DNA from: an uncultured SAR116 cluster alpha proteobacterium
Lineage (GTDB): Bacteria; Pseudomonadota; Alphaproteobacteria; Puniceispirillales; Marisalimonadaceae
NCBI GenBank assembly: GCA_902528415.1
Contig: CABZSR010000007.1
Location: forward strand, 18,646 to 82,645
Direction of reading: 5' to 3'
Length of the DNA stretch: 64,000 nucleotides
The translations under genes and the position numbers were made by a program. Shown piece after piece: positions 24,360 through 31,616 of the stretch (position 1 is its first letter; every line of letters starts with the position of its first letter). The notes under the pieces are model-generated. The model was not told the DNA's origin, searched no databases, and saw only the letters and a program-made list of their open reading frames with translations.

Positions 24360-25100
24360 ATGGAAAATAACGAAAAAATTATTATTCTTTCCGGTGGAAG
24401 CCGTGGGATTGGGCATGCCACGTCAAAAAAATTCTGGGATGATGGATGGACAGTTATTACATTCTCAAGATCTGAAGTCGCACCTCAATGCCCCTGGTCT
24501 AATAATAAACAATTTCACTTTCAAGTTGATTTGGAAAATCAAATTTCTTTAAATAAAACTCTAATAGATTTAAATAAATTTCTTAATGGTAGACCAGTAA
24601 AAGCATTAATAAATAATGCTGCAATCTCGCCTAAAAACGCGGATAATAAGAGACTAGGGTTTACTGACACTGACTTAAGTTTATGGAGACAAGTCTTTAA
24701 TGTTAATTTTTTTGCTCCAATAATAATTTCTCAATCAATCATTAATAATCTAAAGTTAGCTAAAGGCGTAATTATTAATGTCACATCAATTGCTAGTGAT
24801 AGTGTACATCAATTTGCTGGACCAGCGTATGCCACCTCAAAAGCAGCTTTAAAATCTTTAACTCGTGAAATGGCCTCAGACTTAGCACGTGAGGGTATAA
24901 GAGTTAATGCAATTGCACCTGGTGAAATTGAAACTTCAATGGTAACGCCTGATAGTAAAAAACTGCTTACAGAAAAAATACCTATGAAACGTTTTGGAAC
25001 TCCTGAAGAAGTTGCTGGTGTGATACACTCTATGTGTTCAGAAACATTTTCTTATGTTAACGGAACAGAAATCCAAATAAACGGCGGTCAAACTGTATAA
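24360..25100 (+). CDS. Short-chain dehydrogenase/reductase
   Basis: The 246-residue SDR has a dinucleotide-binding loop LSGGSRGIGHA near residues 10-20, an NNAA motif (LINNAAISPK), a catalytic Ser in VTSIAS, and the catalytic AYATSKAAL (YxxxK). The C-terminal NAIAPGEIETSM and NGTEIQINGGQTV segments are typical FabG-like features. The substrate cannot be told from sequence. It is a single gene between fur and an imperfect terminator. A short TGATTATCA half-box upstream is too weak to claim Fur control. Confidence 0.88.
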   Translation: MENNEKIIILSGGSRGIGHATSKKFWDDGWTVITFSRSEVAPQCPWSNNKQFHFQVDLENQISLNKTLIDLNKFLNGRPVKALINNAAISPKNADNKRLGFTDTDLSLWRQVFNVNFFAPIIISQSIINNLKLAKGVIINVTSIASDSVHQFAGPAYATSKAALKSLTREMASDLAREGIRVNAIAPGEIETSMVTPDSKKLLTEKIPMKRFGTPEEVAGVIHSMCSETFSYVNGTEIQINGGQTV

Positions 25101-25110
25101 AAGACTGTTT

Positions 25111-25160
25111 AACAAGCTTGACCTAAAAAAAACTGGTCTTGTTGTTTTTTTATTCTTTTT
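25111..25160 (+). terminator. Probable intrinsic terminator after the SDR gene
   Basis: AACAAG and a following ACC pair with GGT and CTTGTT around an A-rich loop, with a CTTG bulge in the 5' arm. A GTTTTTTTATTCTTTTT stretch follows. The hairpin is imperfect but its position just after the stop and the T-rich tail support a terminator. Confidence 0.5.
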
Positions 25161-25223
25161 AATTAAAGGTATTTTTTGGTTAATAATTGGTTACTTTGGC
25201 CTTAAAATTTTTTTATAAATTAA

Positions 25224-26234
25224 TTACCAATAGACTGTATCAATAATTTCTTGAGCTTTTGGAGCGAGCTTTGCAATATCTTCAATCAACAGACTATCTT
25301 CTTTAAAAGTACCAAGAGCCTTAAGTCTTTTTGGTAATTTTGACTTATTATTTATTGGATACTCAAAATTTACATCCCCATACAAAATTTGGGCTTCATC
25401 GGTAACTAGAAATTCTAAAAACTTAGTTGCTGTTTCTTTGTTTTTTGAAAACTTTACAACACCTCCACCAGAAATATTTACATGAGCACCTCTGTCGCCA
25501 GGTCCTTGATTTGGAAAGACTATTATTGACGCCTTTGCCCATTTACGATGATCAGGATTTTTAGAGTATGTTAATTTACCATAATAATAATGATTAATAA
25601 TAGCTACGTCACATTCACCAGAATATATTGATTTTAATTGGGACCTGTCATTTCCCTGAGGTCTTTTTGCTAGATTAGAAACTAGTCCTTTTGCCCATTT
25701 TTCTGCTTCACTAACTCCTTTTGCTGCAATCATAGACGCCATTAAAGCTCTATTATAAACATGACTTCCAGGCCTGCTACAAATTTTACCTTTAAGCTTT
25801 GGATCAGCTAAATCTTCATATTTTAGAACATCTCCAGAATTCATTCTATCCTTTGAAACTGCTATGGCCCTCGTTCTCTTAGACAGTCCAAACCAAGTAT
25901 TATTTTTACTTCTGAGATAAGGGGGAATATTTTCAATTAATATTTTAGAGTCTATTTTAGCCAACAAATCTAAATCTTCGTATCTGTACAATCGAGCAAT
26001 ATCTACAGTTAGAATTAAATCTGCCGGACTATTAGCTCCTTCAGCTGCAAGCCTTTGTGCAAGCCCTTTTGATGAATATACCACGTTTAATTGCACCCCA
26101 GTTTTCTTAGTATATGCATCTATAAAAGGTTTCAGGAGATAAGGCTGTCTATGAGAGTAAATATTTAAACTTTTTGCATTTACTACATTTGAAATAAATA
26201 TTGTTGAAAGCACTAATAATATACTGATTTTCAT
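25224..26234 (-). CDS. Ferric iron-binding periplasmic protein (FbpA/FutA family)
   Basis: The 336-residue protein delivers Fe(III) to an ABC permease. It has a signal peptide (residues 1-20, ending VVNAKS) and starts as LNIYSHRQPYLLKPFIDAYTKKTG, typical of the family. Near residues 220-225 is NHYYYGKL, the Tyr cluster that coordinates iron in FutA/FbpA. It is on the strand opposite the permease gene at 22139 and is separated from it by fur and an SDR gene. The pairing is functional inference. No Fur box is seen directly before the start, because the desaturase-like gene ends 8 bp upstream. Confidence 0.9.
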   Translation of the reverse strand: MKISILLVLSTIFISNVVNAKSLNIYSHRQPYLLKPFIDAYTKKTGVQLNVVYSSKGLAQRLAAEGANSPADLILTVDIARLYRYEDLDLLAKIDSKILIENIPPYLRSKNNTWFGLSKRTRAIAVSKDRMNSGDVLKYEDLADPKLKGKICSRPGSHVYNRALMASMIAAKGVSEAEKWAKGLVSNLAKRPQGNDRSQLKSIYSGECDVAIINHYYYGKLTYSKNPDHRKWAKASIIVFPNQGPGDRGAHVNISGGGVVKFSKNKETATKFLEFLVTDEAQILYGDVNFEYPINNKSKLPKRLKALGTFKEDSLLIEDIAKLAPKAQEIIDTVYW

Positions 26235-26242
26235 ATTTTTTA

Positions 26243-27250
26243 TTACCTAGTTTGTTTATTAAATGTAAATTTTTGTTTTTTAACTTTTAGATTTTTGGAG
26301 GAGACGTAATTTGCAATTAATTTATAAATGCCTATAAGGGGGCTTAAATATAAATATATAATATTATTTTCATATTTATGTTCTGTTTCAGAAATTCCAA
26401 ATTTTACGTCTTCATCACTTTTTGAGATATATAAAGACCCAAACATGTAATCCCAGAAGGCAAATGCAACTCCAAAATTTTTATTATGATGCTCTTTTTT
26501 TATTGAATGATGAATTTGATGTTGAGCAGGAGAAATAAAAATTTTTTCTAACCAACTCCAATAATTAATCCTTATATGAGAGTGTCTTAAATTGGATCCA
26601 AACAAATGAAACCAAAATGAAAATAAATTTGCTCCTAATATAGTCACAAAAGTAATATTACCACCATATACATAGTAAAATGTAGCTATAACTATACCTT
26701 GTGTAAAAGCACTTCTTACTACGAAAATAACACCTTCAATTGGGTGAGTTCTAAATATAGTAAGCGGTGTAAGAGTTCTTGCAGAATGATGAGTTTTATG
26801 AATTTCCCATAATAATGGGACTTTGTGCATTAGTGCATGAGTTATGTACTTTGTAAAATCATCAAGTACAAAATAACAAAATGTGAAAAAAATTGGTATC
26901 ATCCACATATAATTTATATCAATACCCAATGGTGTTAAAATTGTTTGTGAATGAAGATATTCAAAGACAAAATGTGCAATTGCTAATTGTGAAATTAATA
27001 ATGGAGATAAAAACATCAAAATTATTATATTTAACAAAAATAAAACGTAGTCTGCTTTTGCAGATTTTGACATAAAAATTTTTTTATCAAAAATTTTGTA
27101 GATTGATTGTTTAATTTTTTCTTTTTTAACAAAGGTTAGCCATATAAATGAAATTAAGAATGCTGAAAATAAATATCCCAAAAACACTCTTTTTTTGGGA
27201 TCAAAAAAGTTTTCACTTATAGTTTCTAAGTATTGATAAAATATTTCCAT
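26243..27250 (-). CDS. Fatty acid hydroxylase / sterol desaturase family membrane protein
   Basis: The 335-residue integral membrane protein has four or more hydrophobic segments and the diiron His clusters of the family: HALMH, HKTHHS and HQIHHS (about residues 138-226). These enzymes hydroxylate or desaturate lipids using O2 and iron. The substrate is unknown. It lies between the ferric-binding protein gene and the DUF4856 gene on the same strand. A perfect hairpin (27261-27284) separates it from the upstream gene. Confidence 0.87.
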   Translation of the reverse strand: MEIFYQYLETISENFFDPKKRVFLGYLFSAFLISFIWLTFVKKEKIKQSIYKIFDKKIFMSKSAKADYVLFLLNIIILMFLSPLLISQLAIAHFVFEYLHSQTILTPLGIDINYMWMIPIFFTFCYFVLDDFTKYITHALMHKVPLLWEIHKTHHSARTLTPLTIFRTHPIEGVIFVVRSAFTQGIVIATFYYVYGGNITFVTILGANLFSFWFHLFGSNLRHSHIRINYWSWLEKIFISPAQHQIHHSIKKEHHNKNFGVAFAFWDYMFGSLYISKSDEDVKFGISETEHKYENNIIYLYLSPLIGIYKLIANYVSSKNLKVKKQKFTFNKQTR

Positions 27251-27260
27251 TTTTAAATTA

Positions 27261-27284
27261 CTGACCAGTTGTATAACTGGTCAG
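27261..27284. repeat. Perfect inverted repeat between the DUF4856 and desaturase-like genes
   Basis: CTGACCAGTT and AACTGGTCAG form a 10-bp perfect stem with loop GTAT. On the minus strand, in which both flanking genes are read, no T-run follows, so it is not a typical terminator. It may protect or attenuate the upstream transcript and lower expression of the downstream membrane protein. Confidence 0.7.
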
Positions 27285-27298
27285 TTTCTTATTTTATA

Positions 27299-28750
27299 TT
27301 AATCGTTTTCAGCGGATTTTTTGGTGCCTACTTCTTCAAGTAGTGCTGCCATACCACCAGTTGCATCATTTACTTTAGCCTTAAGAGCATATTTATCAGC
27401 CATAAGATTTTGTATTTTAAGCATATGAAGCTTGTAATATCCAATTGAAGAACCCTGGTCTTTTATATAATTTCCAGAAGAGTCAATTCCTACAACCTGT
27501 GATAAATTAGGCATCAATGGACCAAATCCCATCATGCGATTCATCCTGTTAAATGTATCGCTTTTGTTGTCAGGACCAGCTTGAAGAGCCATGGCAAATC
27601 CTTTTAACTCACCCCAATGCTTTAAATACTTTGACATTGCCTTGTCCATTCCAGAACCTGAAGCTAGGGCTTTTTCTATCTTACTTAAATCTTTGTAAAC
27701 AGATCCAGCGTATTTAAAGACAGACTCAGCTATTACATCTTCCCAATTACTACAAATTATTTGAACATAATCTTGTATTTTATTTAATTCAGCTTCAGAT
27801 AATTTATTTCCATCAGCTGCTGTAATAAGCTTTCTTCCGTCAATAAAAGCTCCTGTTACAGTTTTAAGGTAATTTGTTTTACCTTTTTTATCATAGCTTG
27901 AAGCATAGTAAGCATGCGCATATGTCATTTCAGTTTGAAGATCAACCACTCCATCTTTATTATAGTCTGCTGCTTTTAAATCTTTCTTTTTAGCAACGTC
28001 ATAGCTTTGAGCAGCGGATAGCTTCATAGTATGGGCAGCAGCTCCCCAATATCCAAAAGCTTCATCCCAACTATGTTCTTTACCTGTATAATAAGCTCCT
28101 TTTTTATAAGGTTTATTGTTTGGCTTTGAACTTGCTGTCATTTTCTCGTCAAGATAATTATCACAAGCCTGATGATATAAAACTGCTCCCATAGTATATT
28201 TTGAGATAAGTTGAGGATAATTCATGCCATTTCTAGTATCGACGCCACCCTTTGTTTTACCTGCTTTTTTAATCATAAATTTAATAACATCTACACCACT
28301 CATATTTCCAGGCCATGATGTTTGGATTCTTTTGTCTGCTTTACCTGATAGGTTAGCTCCTCCAGACAATTCACCGATCATTTTTTGTTTAACTGGAAAT
28401 TTAGAACTATTTTTAGGATCCATTATCGGAAGAGATTTTGATTTATCTTTAGTATTTAGATATGCAAGCATCTTCTTTTCAGGAGATAATGTTGGATCAC
28501 CTGGGTTACCCTTTGATGCTAATTTTTTTAAACTGTTATGTAATAATTGTCTGGCCATTTGGCCGCCATATGAGACAGAATTCTTTTTAGTACCTTTATA
28601 ACTTTTTTCAGTTATTGGATAAGGACCATAAACGTTTCCATGATGTCCAGCATTAACAGAAGTAATGGATGAGCACATGAAAGAAAAAGTTACAGCACCA
28701 ACAAAAGATAGTTTTGCTAAGGTTGTACCTTTAAACTCTATATTATTCAT
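27299..28750 (-). CDS. Exported DUF4856 / imelysin-like protein, Fur-controlled
   Basis: The 483-residue protein has a signal peptide (about residues 1-35, ending SVNAGHHG). The body is helical with blocks SVSYGGQMARQLL, GKEHSWDEAFGYWGAAAHT and an EF-hand-like DYNKDGVVDLQTE at about residue 263. The WDEAFGYWG block matches my memory of DUF4856 proteins, relatives of imelysins. A textbook Fur-like palindrome lies 34 bases upstream, indicating iron repression and a possible role in iron capture in the periplasm or at the surface. That role is inferred. Confidence 0.72.
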   Translation of the reverse strand: MNNIEFKGTTLAKLSFVGAVTFSFMCSSITSVNAGHHGNVYGPYPITEKSYKGTKKNSVSYGGQMARQLLHNSLKKLASKGNPGDPTLSPEKKMLAYLNTKDKSKSLPIMDPKNSSKFPVKQKMIGELSGGANLSGKADKRIQTSWPGNMSGVDVIKFMIKKAGKTKGGVDTRNGMNYPQLISKYTMGAVLYHQACDNYLDEKMTASSKPNNKPYKKGAYYTGKEHSWDEAFGYWGAAAHTMKLSAAQSYDVAKKKDLKAADYNKDGVVDLQTEMTYAHAYYASSYDKKGKTNYLKTVTGAFIDGRKLITAADGNKLSEAELNKIQDYVQIICSNWEDVIAESVFKYAGSVYKDLSKIEKALASGSGMDKAMSKYLKHWGELKGFAMALQAGPDNKSDTFNRMNRMMGFGPLMPNLSQVVGIDSSGNYIKDQGSSIGYYKLHMLKIQNLMADKYALKAKVNDATGGMAALLEEVGTKKSAEND

Positions 28751-28783
28751 TTAAATCTCCAAGTGTAAGTTATTATGCGAATC

Positions 28784-28800
28784 ATTATCATAATGATAAT
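28784..28800. promoter_or_regulatory. Fur-box palindrome upstream of the DUF4856 gene
   Basis: ATTATCAT-A-ATGATAAT is a perfect 8+1+8 inverted repeat. It fits the known Fur consensus GATAATGATAATCATTATC. It is 34 bases before the DUF4856 ATG, in the divergent region shared with the 28910 gene. Confidence 0.8.
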
Positions 28801-28876
28801 CACTCTTATCTAAATTACATTAGATACTTTTATTTAAAATTCAAGTTTTTTATTGACTGTACAAAAATATTATTAA

Positions 28877-28900
28877 TAATAATAGTAATTATCATTATTA
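28877..28900. promoter_or_regulatory. Second Fur-box-like palindrome, upstream of the 28910 gene
   Basis: TAATAATAGTAATTATCATTATTA is an imperfect palindrome centred on AATT, with two mismatched pairs in twelve. It sits 10 bases before the plus-strand ATG at 28910 and overlaps the expected -10 region downstream of TTGACT (28853-28858). Binding by Fur would block that promoter. Confidence 0.6.
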
Positions 28901-28909
28901 ATACTTTTT

Positions 28910-29179
28910 ATGTCTAATATTATACAAATTCATACTTTCAAAAATAATAACTTAAACAAGCGTCCAACTAATGGAATGGATAACGTTAAGAGACTGTATC
29001 ATCAATTAATCAATTCTGGTTTTTCGACCTGCGCCGCCTACCATGAAGCAATGAAGTTATTACTAGTTTCTAACCCAAGTCTTGAACTTTCTGATTTATC
29101 TCAAAAAACTTTTGAAATCATTAATCCTGTATTTGATAATTATAATGAAAATGGTATTGACAATCATTCTCAAAATTAG
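28910..29179 (+). CDS. Small hypothetical protein, predicted Fur-controlled
   Basis: I do not recognise this 89-residue protein. It has no signal peptide or membrane segment. The central part (DNVKRLYHQLINSGFSTCAA) is helical and includes one Cys. The Fur-like palindrome before it and the bfd gene 30 bp after it suggest a role in iron use or storage. No ribosome-binding site is evident and the start may be leaderless-like after the nearby promoter. Confidence 0.6.
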   Translation: MSNIIQIHTFKNNNLNKRPTNGMDNVKRLYHQLINSGFSTCAAYHEAMKLLLVSNPSLELSDLSQKTFEIINPVFDNYNENGIDNHSQN

Positions 29180-29209
29180 TTTAATATATTTGCTTGGGGG
29201 AAAGTATAA

Positions 29210-29395
29210 ATGATAATTTGTGTTTGCAATGCAATTTCAGATAAGGCTATAACCACAGCAATTACTAGCGGTGCTAATACACCCTCACTAGTTTATAAAA
29301 GCTGCGGAGCTAAGCCACAATGTGGAAGTTGTTCAGAATATATTAAACAAGAAATAAATCAGTCTCAGACAAATTTTGAATCTAATTTAAAATAA
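29210..29395 (+). CDS. bfd: Bacterioferritin-associated ferredoxin Bfd
   Basis: Bfd carries a [2Fe-2S] cluster and reduces bacterioferritin to release iron. The 61-residue protein has CVC at residues 4-6 and a CGAKPQCGSC segment near 32-41, giving the CxC...CxxC ligand set of the family. GGGGGAAAG precedes the ATG. It is convergent with bfr, separated by a single base between stop codons, and probably shares the Fur-controlled promoter of the 28910 gene. Confidence 0.92.
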   Translation: MIICVCNAISDKAITTAITSGANTPSLVYKSCGAKPQCGSCSEYIKQEINQSQTNFESNLK

Positions 29396-29396
29396 A

Positions 29397-29867
29397 TTAT
29401 TCAGCGATTTGCTCTTGCAAGAAATTTTTGAGGCCAGCATGTTCAATTACATGTTGCTGAGACTCAATCCAATCTATGTGTTCTTCTGTATCATCTAATA
29501 TTTTGAGAAAGATATCTCTAGTTACATAGTCATTCTTGTCTTCACAAACATTTATAGCAACTTTTAAACATGATTGATTTGTCATCTCTAAGCCCAAATC
29601 TGCACTAAACATTTCAGGAACATTTTCACCAATTTTTAATTTACCTAAATCCTGCAAATTAGGAAGACCTTCAAGTGTTAATACCCTTTCAATAATCCAG
29701 TCAGCGTGCTTCATTTCACCCATTGACTCATCATATATCTTTTTGGCTAGACCTAAGAATCCCCAATCTTTTAGAATTCGAGCGTGTAGAAAATATTGAT
29801 TGATAGCTGTTAATTCGTTCTTAAGAATAATATTTAGTTGTTCTATAACAACTTTTTCACCTTTCAT
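29397..29867 (-). CDS. bfr: Bacterioferritin
   Basis: Bfr is a 24-subunit, heme-containing iron store. The 156-residue protein keeps the ferroxidase ligands E18, E51 and H54 and the heme-ligand M52 in GEMKHADWIIERVL. The segment LEGLPNLQDLGKLKIGE is also a hallmark. The ORF track starts at 29879, but GGAG in that extension is the ribosome-binding site and ATG 29867 gives the family start MKGEKVVIEQL. Its upstream region carries a Fur-box-like element. Confidence 0.96.
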   Translation of the reverse strand: MKGEKVVIEQLNIILKNELTAINQYFLHARILKDWGFLGLAKKIYDESMGEMKHADWIIERVLTLEGLPNLQDLGKLKIGENVPEMFSADLGLEMTNQSCLKVAINVCEDKNDYVTRDIFLKILDDTEEHIDWIESQQHVIEHAGLKNFLQEQIAE

Positions 29868-29950
29868 TATAAGCTCCATTTATATTATAAATAATGTTAG
29901 CTTAATAACATAGATAAATTAATAAGTCATTGTTTTTGTTGATTATTTTT

Positions 29951-29969
29951 GATAATGATAACAAATATT
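29951..29969. promoter_or_regulatory. Fur-box-like element upstream of bfr
   Basis: GATAATGATAACAAATATT matches the left eleven bases of the Fur consensus nearly perfectly, with a poor right half. It is about 85 bases before the bfr ATG. Fur could act here as a repressor or an activator; the sequence does not decide. Confidence 0.5.
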
Positions 29970-29989
29970 AATATCAAAATAAAAAGATG

Positions 29990-30018
29990 TTGACAATGAT
30001 AATAGTTATCATTATTAA
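29990..30018 (+). promoter_or_regulatory. Sigma-70 promoter with a Fur palindrome filling its spacer
   Basis: TTGACA (29990-29995) and TATTAA (30013-30018) are separated by exactly 17 bases. The palindrome AATGATAA-TAG-TTATCATT (29995-30013) covers the whole spacer. Fur bound here would exclude RNA polymerase, so the transcript should rise under iron starvation. The predicted start falls at the first base of a 10-bp stem. Confidence 0.78.
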
Positions 30019-30023
30019 TAATT

Positions 30024-30077
30024 GATGTGGATGAGCTCAAGCTATATCTCCCAAGATTGACTTAGTGCATCCACATC
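30024..30077 (+). ncRNA. Candidate iron-responsive small RNA or structured leader
   Basis: GATGTGGATG (30024-30033) pairs perfectly with CATCCACATC (30068-30077). The interior extends the rod: GCU/AGU, then AAG/CUU after a bulged C, and AUCU/AGAU closing a CCCA loop. The exposed CUCCC recalls the anti-Shine-Dalgarno loops of known alphaproteobacterial sRNAs. The predicted transcription start is at the base of the stem. No intrinsic terminator is evident downstream, so it could instead be the 5' leader of the 30171 gene, whose start is 93 bases further on. The 3' end is unknown. Confidence 0.55.
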
Positions 30078-30170
30078 ACCAATTCCCTTATCGTCATAAA
30101 ACTTAAATATTGTAAAACTACATTTTGAAGATTATTGTTAAACATAAGTATATAAGGTTTATTGATTAAG

Positions 30171-31292
30171 ATGGATAACTTTCATATTGCAACTGTTCCT
30201 GGAGATGGGATCGGTAAAGACATAGTAAACTCAGCGAAATCAATAGTTGATCTCTCATCTGAAATTATTGGTGGTTTTAAATGTAACTGGGAAAATATTA
30301 ATGCTGGTGCAGAATATTTTGCACAAGAAGGTTGTGATGTAGAACCAGGTGGTGAAGATAGAATAAGTGATGCTGACAGTATTTTCCTTGGGGCGATTGG
30401 GCTACCTACGATACGACATAAAGATGGGACAGAAGTATGCCCTCACCTCAGATTTAGAGAAATGTTTGGATTATATGCTGGAGTTAGACCAGTTAAGGCT
30501 TACCCAAACATTACAAACAGGTTAAGTAATAAATTAGCAAGTAATATTGATTTAGTTATATTAAGAGAGTCAACTGAAGGTTTGTTCTACACAGCAGCTG
30601 TTCACAACAGATGCCCCGTAGATAACAATGACGAAGTTCAGGATATTATGCGTATCACTAGAAAAACAACAGAGAAATTACATGACTTTGCATTTAAATT
30701 AGCACGACAAAGAAAGAGTAAGGGAAAGTTGGGGAAAGTTACTTGCGTTGATAAAGCCAATGTATTTCGCTCTCAGGCTTTATTTAGAAAAATATTTGAT
30801 GAGAGGAAAGATAATTTTACAGATATAGAAGCGGACCATTGTTATGTTGATGCAATGGCATTAAACCTTATAAGGAATCCCTGGGAATATGACGTTATGG
30901 TAATGGAAAATATGTTTGGCGATATATTATCTGACCTTGGTGGAGGGTTGGTAGGTGGAATGGGGATGGCTTCATGTGCAGAAATTGGAGACAACCATGG
31001 TTTATTTCAACCCGCTCACGGAAGCGCTCCAGATATAATGGGGCAAGACAAGGCAAATCCATTAGCGACTATTCTTAGCTCTACTTTGATGCTTGACTAT
31101 TTATCAGATAAAAAAGGATGTAAAAGTGCCTCTGAAGGCTCAAAACTAATAGAAGCCGCAATTGAAACAGGATTTGAAAGAAATGAGCTAAGGCCAATTG
31201 AATTTGGTGGTGATATGGGAACAAAAGCAGTAACTGAAAAATTAGTCACATTATTAAAAGATAAAAATGTTCAGAATGAAGTATTAACCTAA
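30171..31292 (+). CDS. Isocitrate/isopropylmalate dehydrogenase-family enzyme
   Basis: The 373-residue NAD(P)-dependent beta-decarboxylating dehydrogenase has VPGDGIGKDIV at residues 8-18, ILRESTEGLFYTA near 127-139 and MENMFGDILSDLGGGLVGGMGMA near 244-266. The PAHGSAPDIMGQDKANPLATI cofactor loop is also present. The STEGLFY loop is unlike LeuB (ELTGGIYFG) and typical of uncharacterised family members beside DUF1537 kinases, so a hydroxy-acid substrate is likely. TTG 30162 is an alternative start. It heads a unit with an ABM protein and a DUF1537 kinase, downstream of the Fur-controlled promoter. Confidence 0.85.
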   Translation: MDNFHIATVPGDGIGKDIVNSAKSIVDLSSEIIGGFKCNWENINAGAEYFAQEGCDVEPGGEDRISDADSIFLGAIGLPTIRHKDGTEVCPHLRFREMFGLYAGVRPVKAYPNITNRLSNKLASNIDLVILRESTEGLFYTAAVHNRCPVDNNDEVQDIMRITRKTTEKLHDFAFKLARQRKSKGKLGKVTCVDKANVFRSQALFRKIFDERKDNFTDIEADHCYVDAMALNLIRNPWEYDVMVMENMFGDILSDLGGGLVGGMGMASCAEIGDNHGLFQPAHGSAPDIMGQDKANPLATILSSTLMLDYLSDKKGCKSASEGSKLIEAAIETGFERNELRPIEFGGDMGTKAVTEKLVTLLKDKNVQNEVLT

Positions 31293-31310
31293 TAGGAGTT
31301 CAGATTAACA

Positions 31311-31601
31311 ATGTTTGTAATAACTGTTAAATTTGTAATTCACGAAAAAGACACAGAAAAATTTAAAGTAAGAATCTTACAGCAAGCTAGAGACTCTCTG
31401 GAACTTGAAAAAGATTGCCATGAATTTGATGTCTGCCACGACCCCAATAATAAAAATATAGTATTTTTATATGAAACTTACACCGACAAAGACGCTTTTG
31501 ACATTCACCTCAACAGCAAACATTATCTATCATTTAATGAAGAAGTAACACCTTGGGTTAAAGAAAAAATTGTAACACAATTAGAAAAACAAGCATTATA
31601 G
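31311..31601 (+). CDS. Antibiotic-biosynthesis-monooxygenase-fold (ABM) protein
   Basis: The 96-residue protein matches the YgiN-type ABM fold: FVITVKFVIHEKDTEKFKVRIL at the start, a CHEFDVCHDPNNKNIVFLYETY centre and a KHYLSFNEEV end. Members act as quinol monooxygenases or small-molecule isomerase partners. The substrate is unknown. It sits between the dehydrogenase and the kinase with gaps below 20 bp and is probably cotranscribed. Confidence 0.85.
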   Translation: MFVITVKFVIHEKDTEKFKVRILQQARDSLELEKDCHEFDVCHDPNNKNIVFLYETYTDKDAFDIHLNSKHYLSFNEEVTPWVKEKIVTQLEKQAL

Positions 31602-31616
31602 AATAAAGAGCGGATT

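Larger units (their letters stand above)
29868..30170. other. 303-base non-coding region between bfr and the IDH-like gene
   Basis: This is the longest gap in the window. It holds the bfr leader, a Fur-box-like element at 29951-29969, a strong promoter with a Fur palindrome in its spacer at 29990-30018 and a structured transcript candidate at 30024-30077. I see no credible ORF in it. From 30078 to 30170 the sequence is AT-rich with no clear hairpin terminator. Confidence 0.8.

Noticed and set aside
27261-27284. Hairpin as an intrinsic terminator of the DUF4856 gene
   Set aside because: No T-run follows on the minus strand, so termination there is not supported.
30024-30170. Known riboswitch or tRNA
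   Set aside because: No cloverleaf is seen and the sequence matches no SAM-II, SAM-V or other riboswitch pattern that I recognise.
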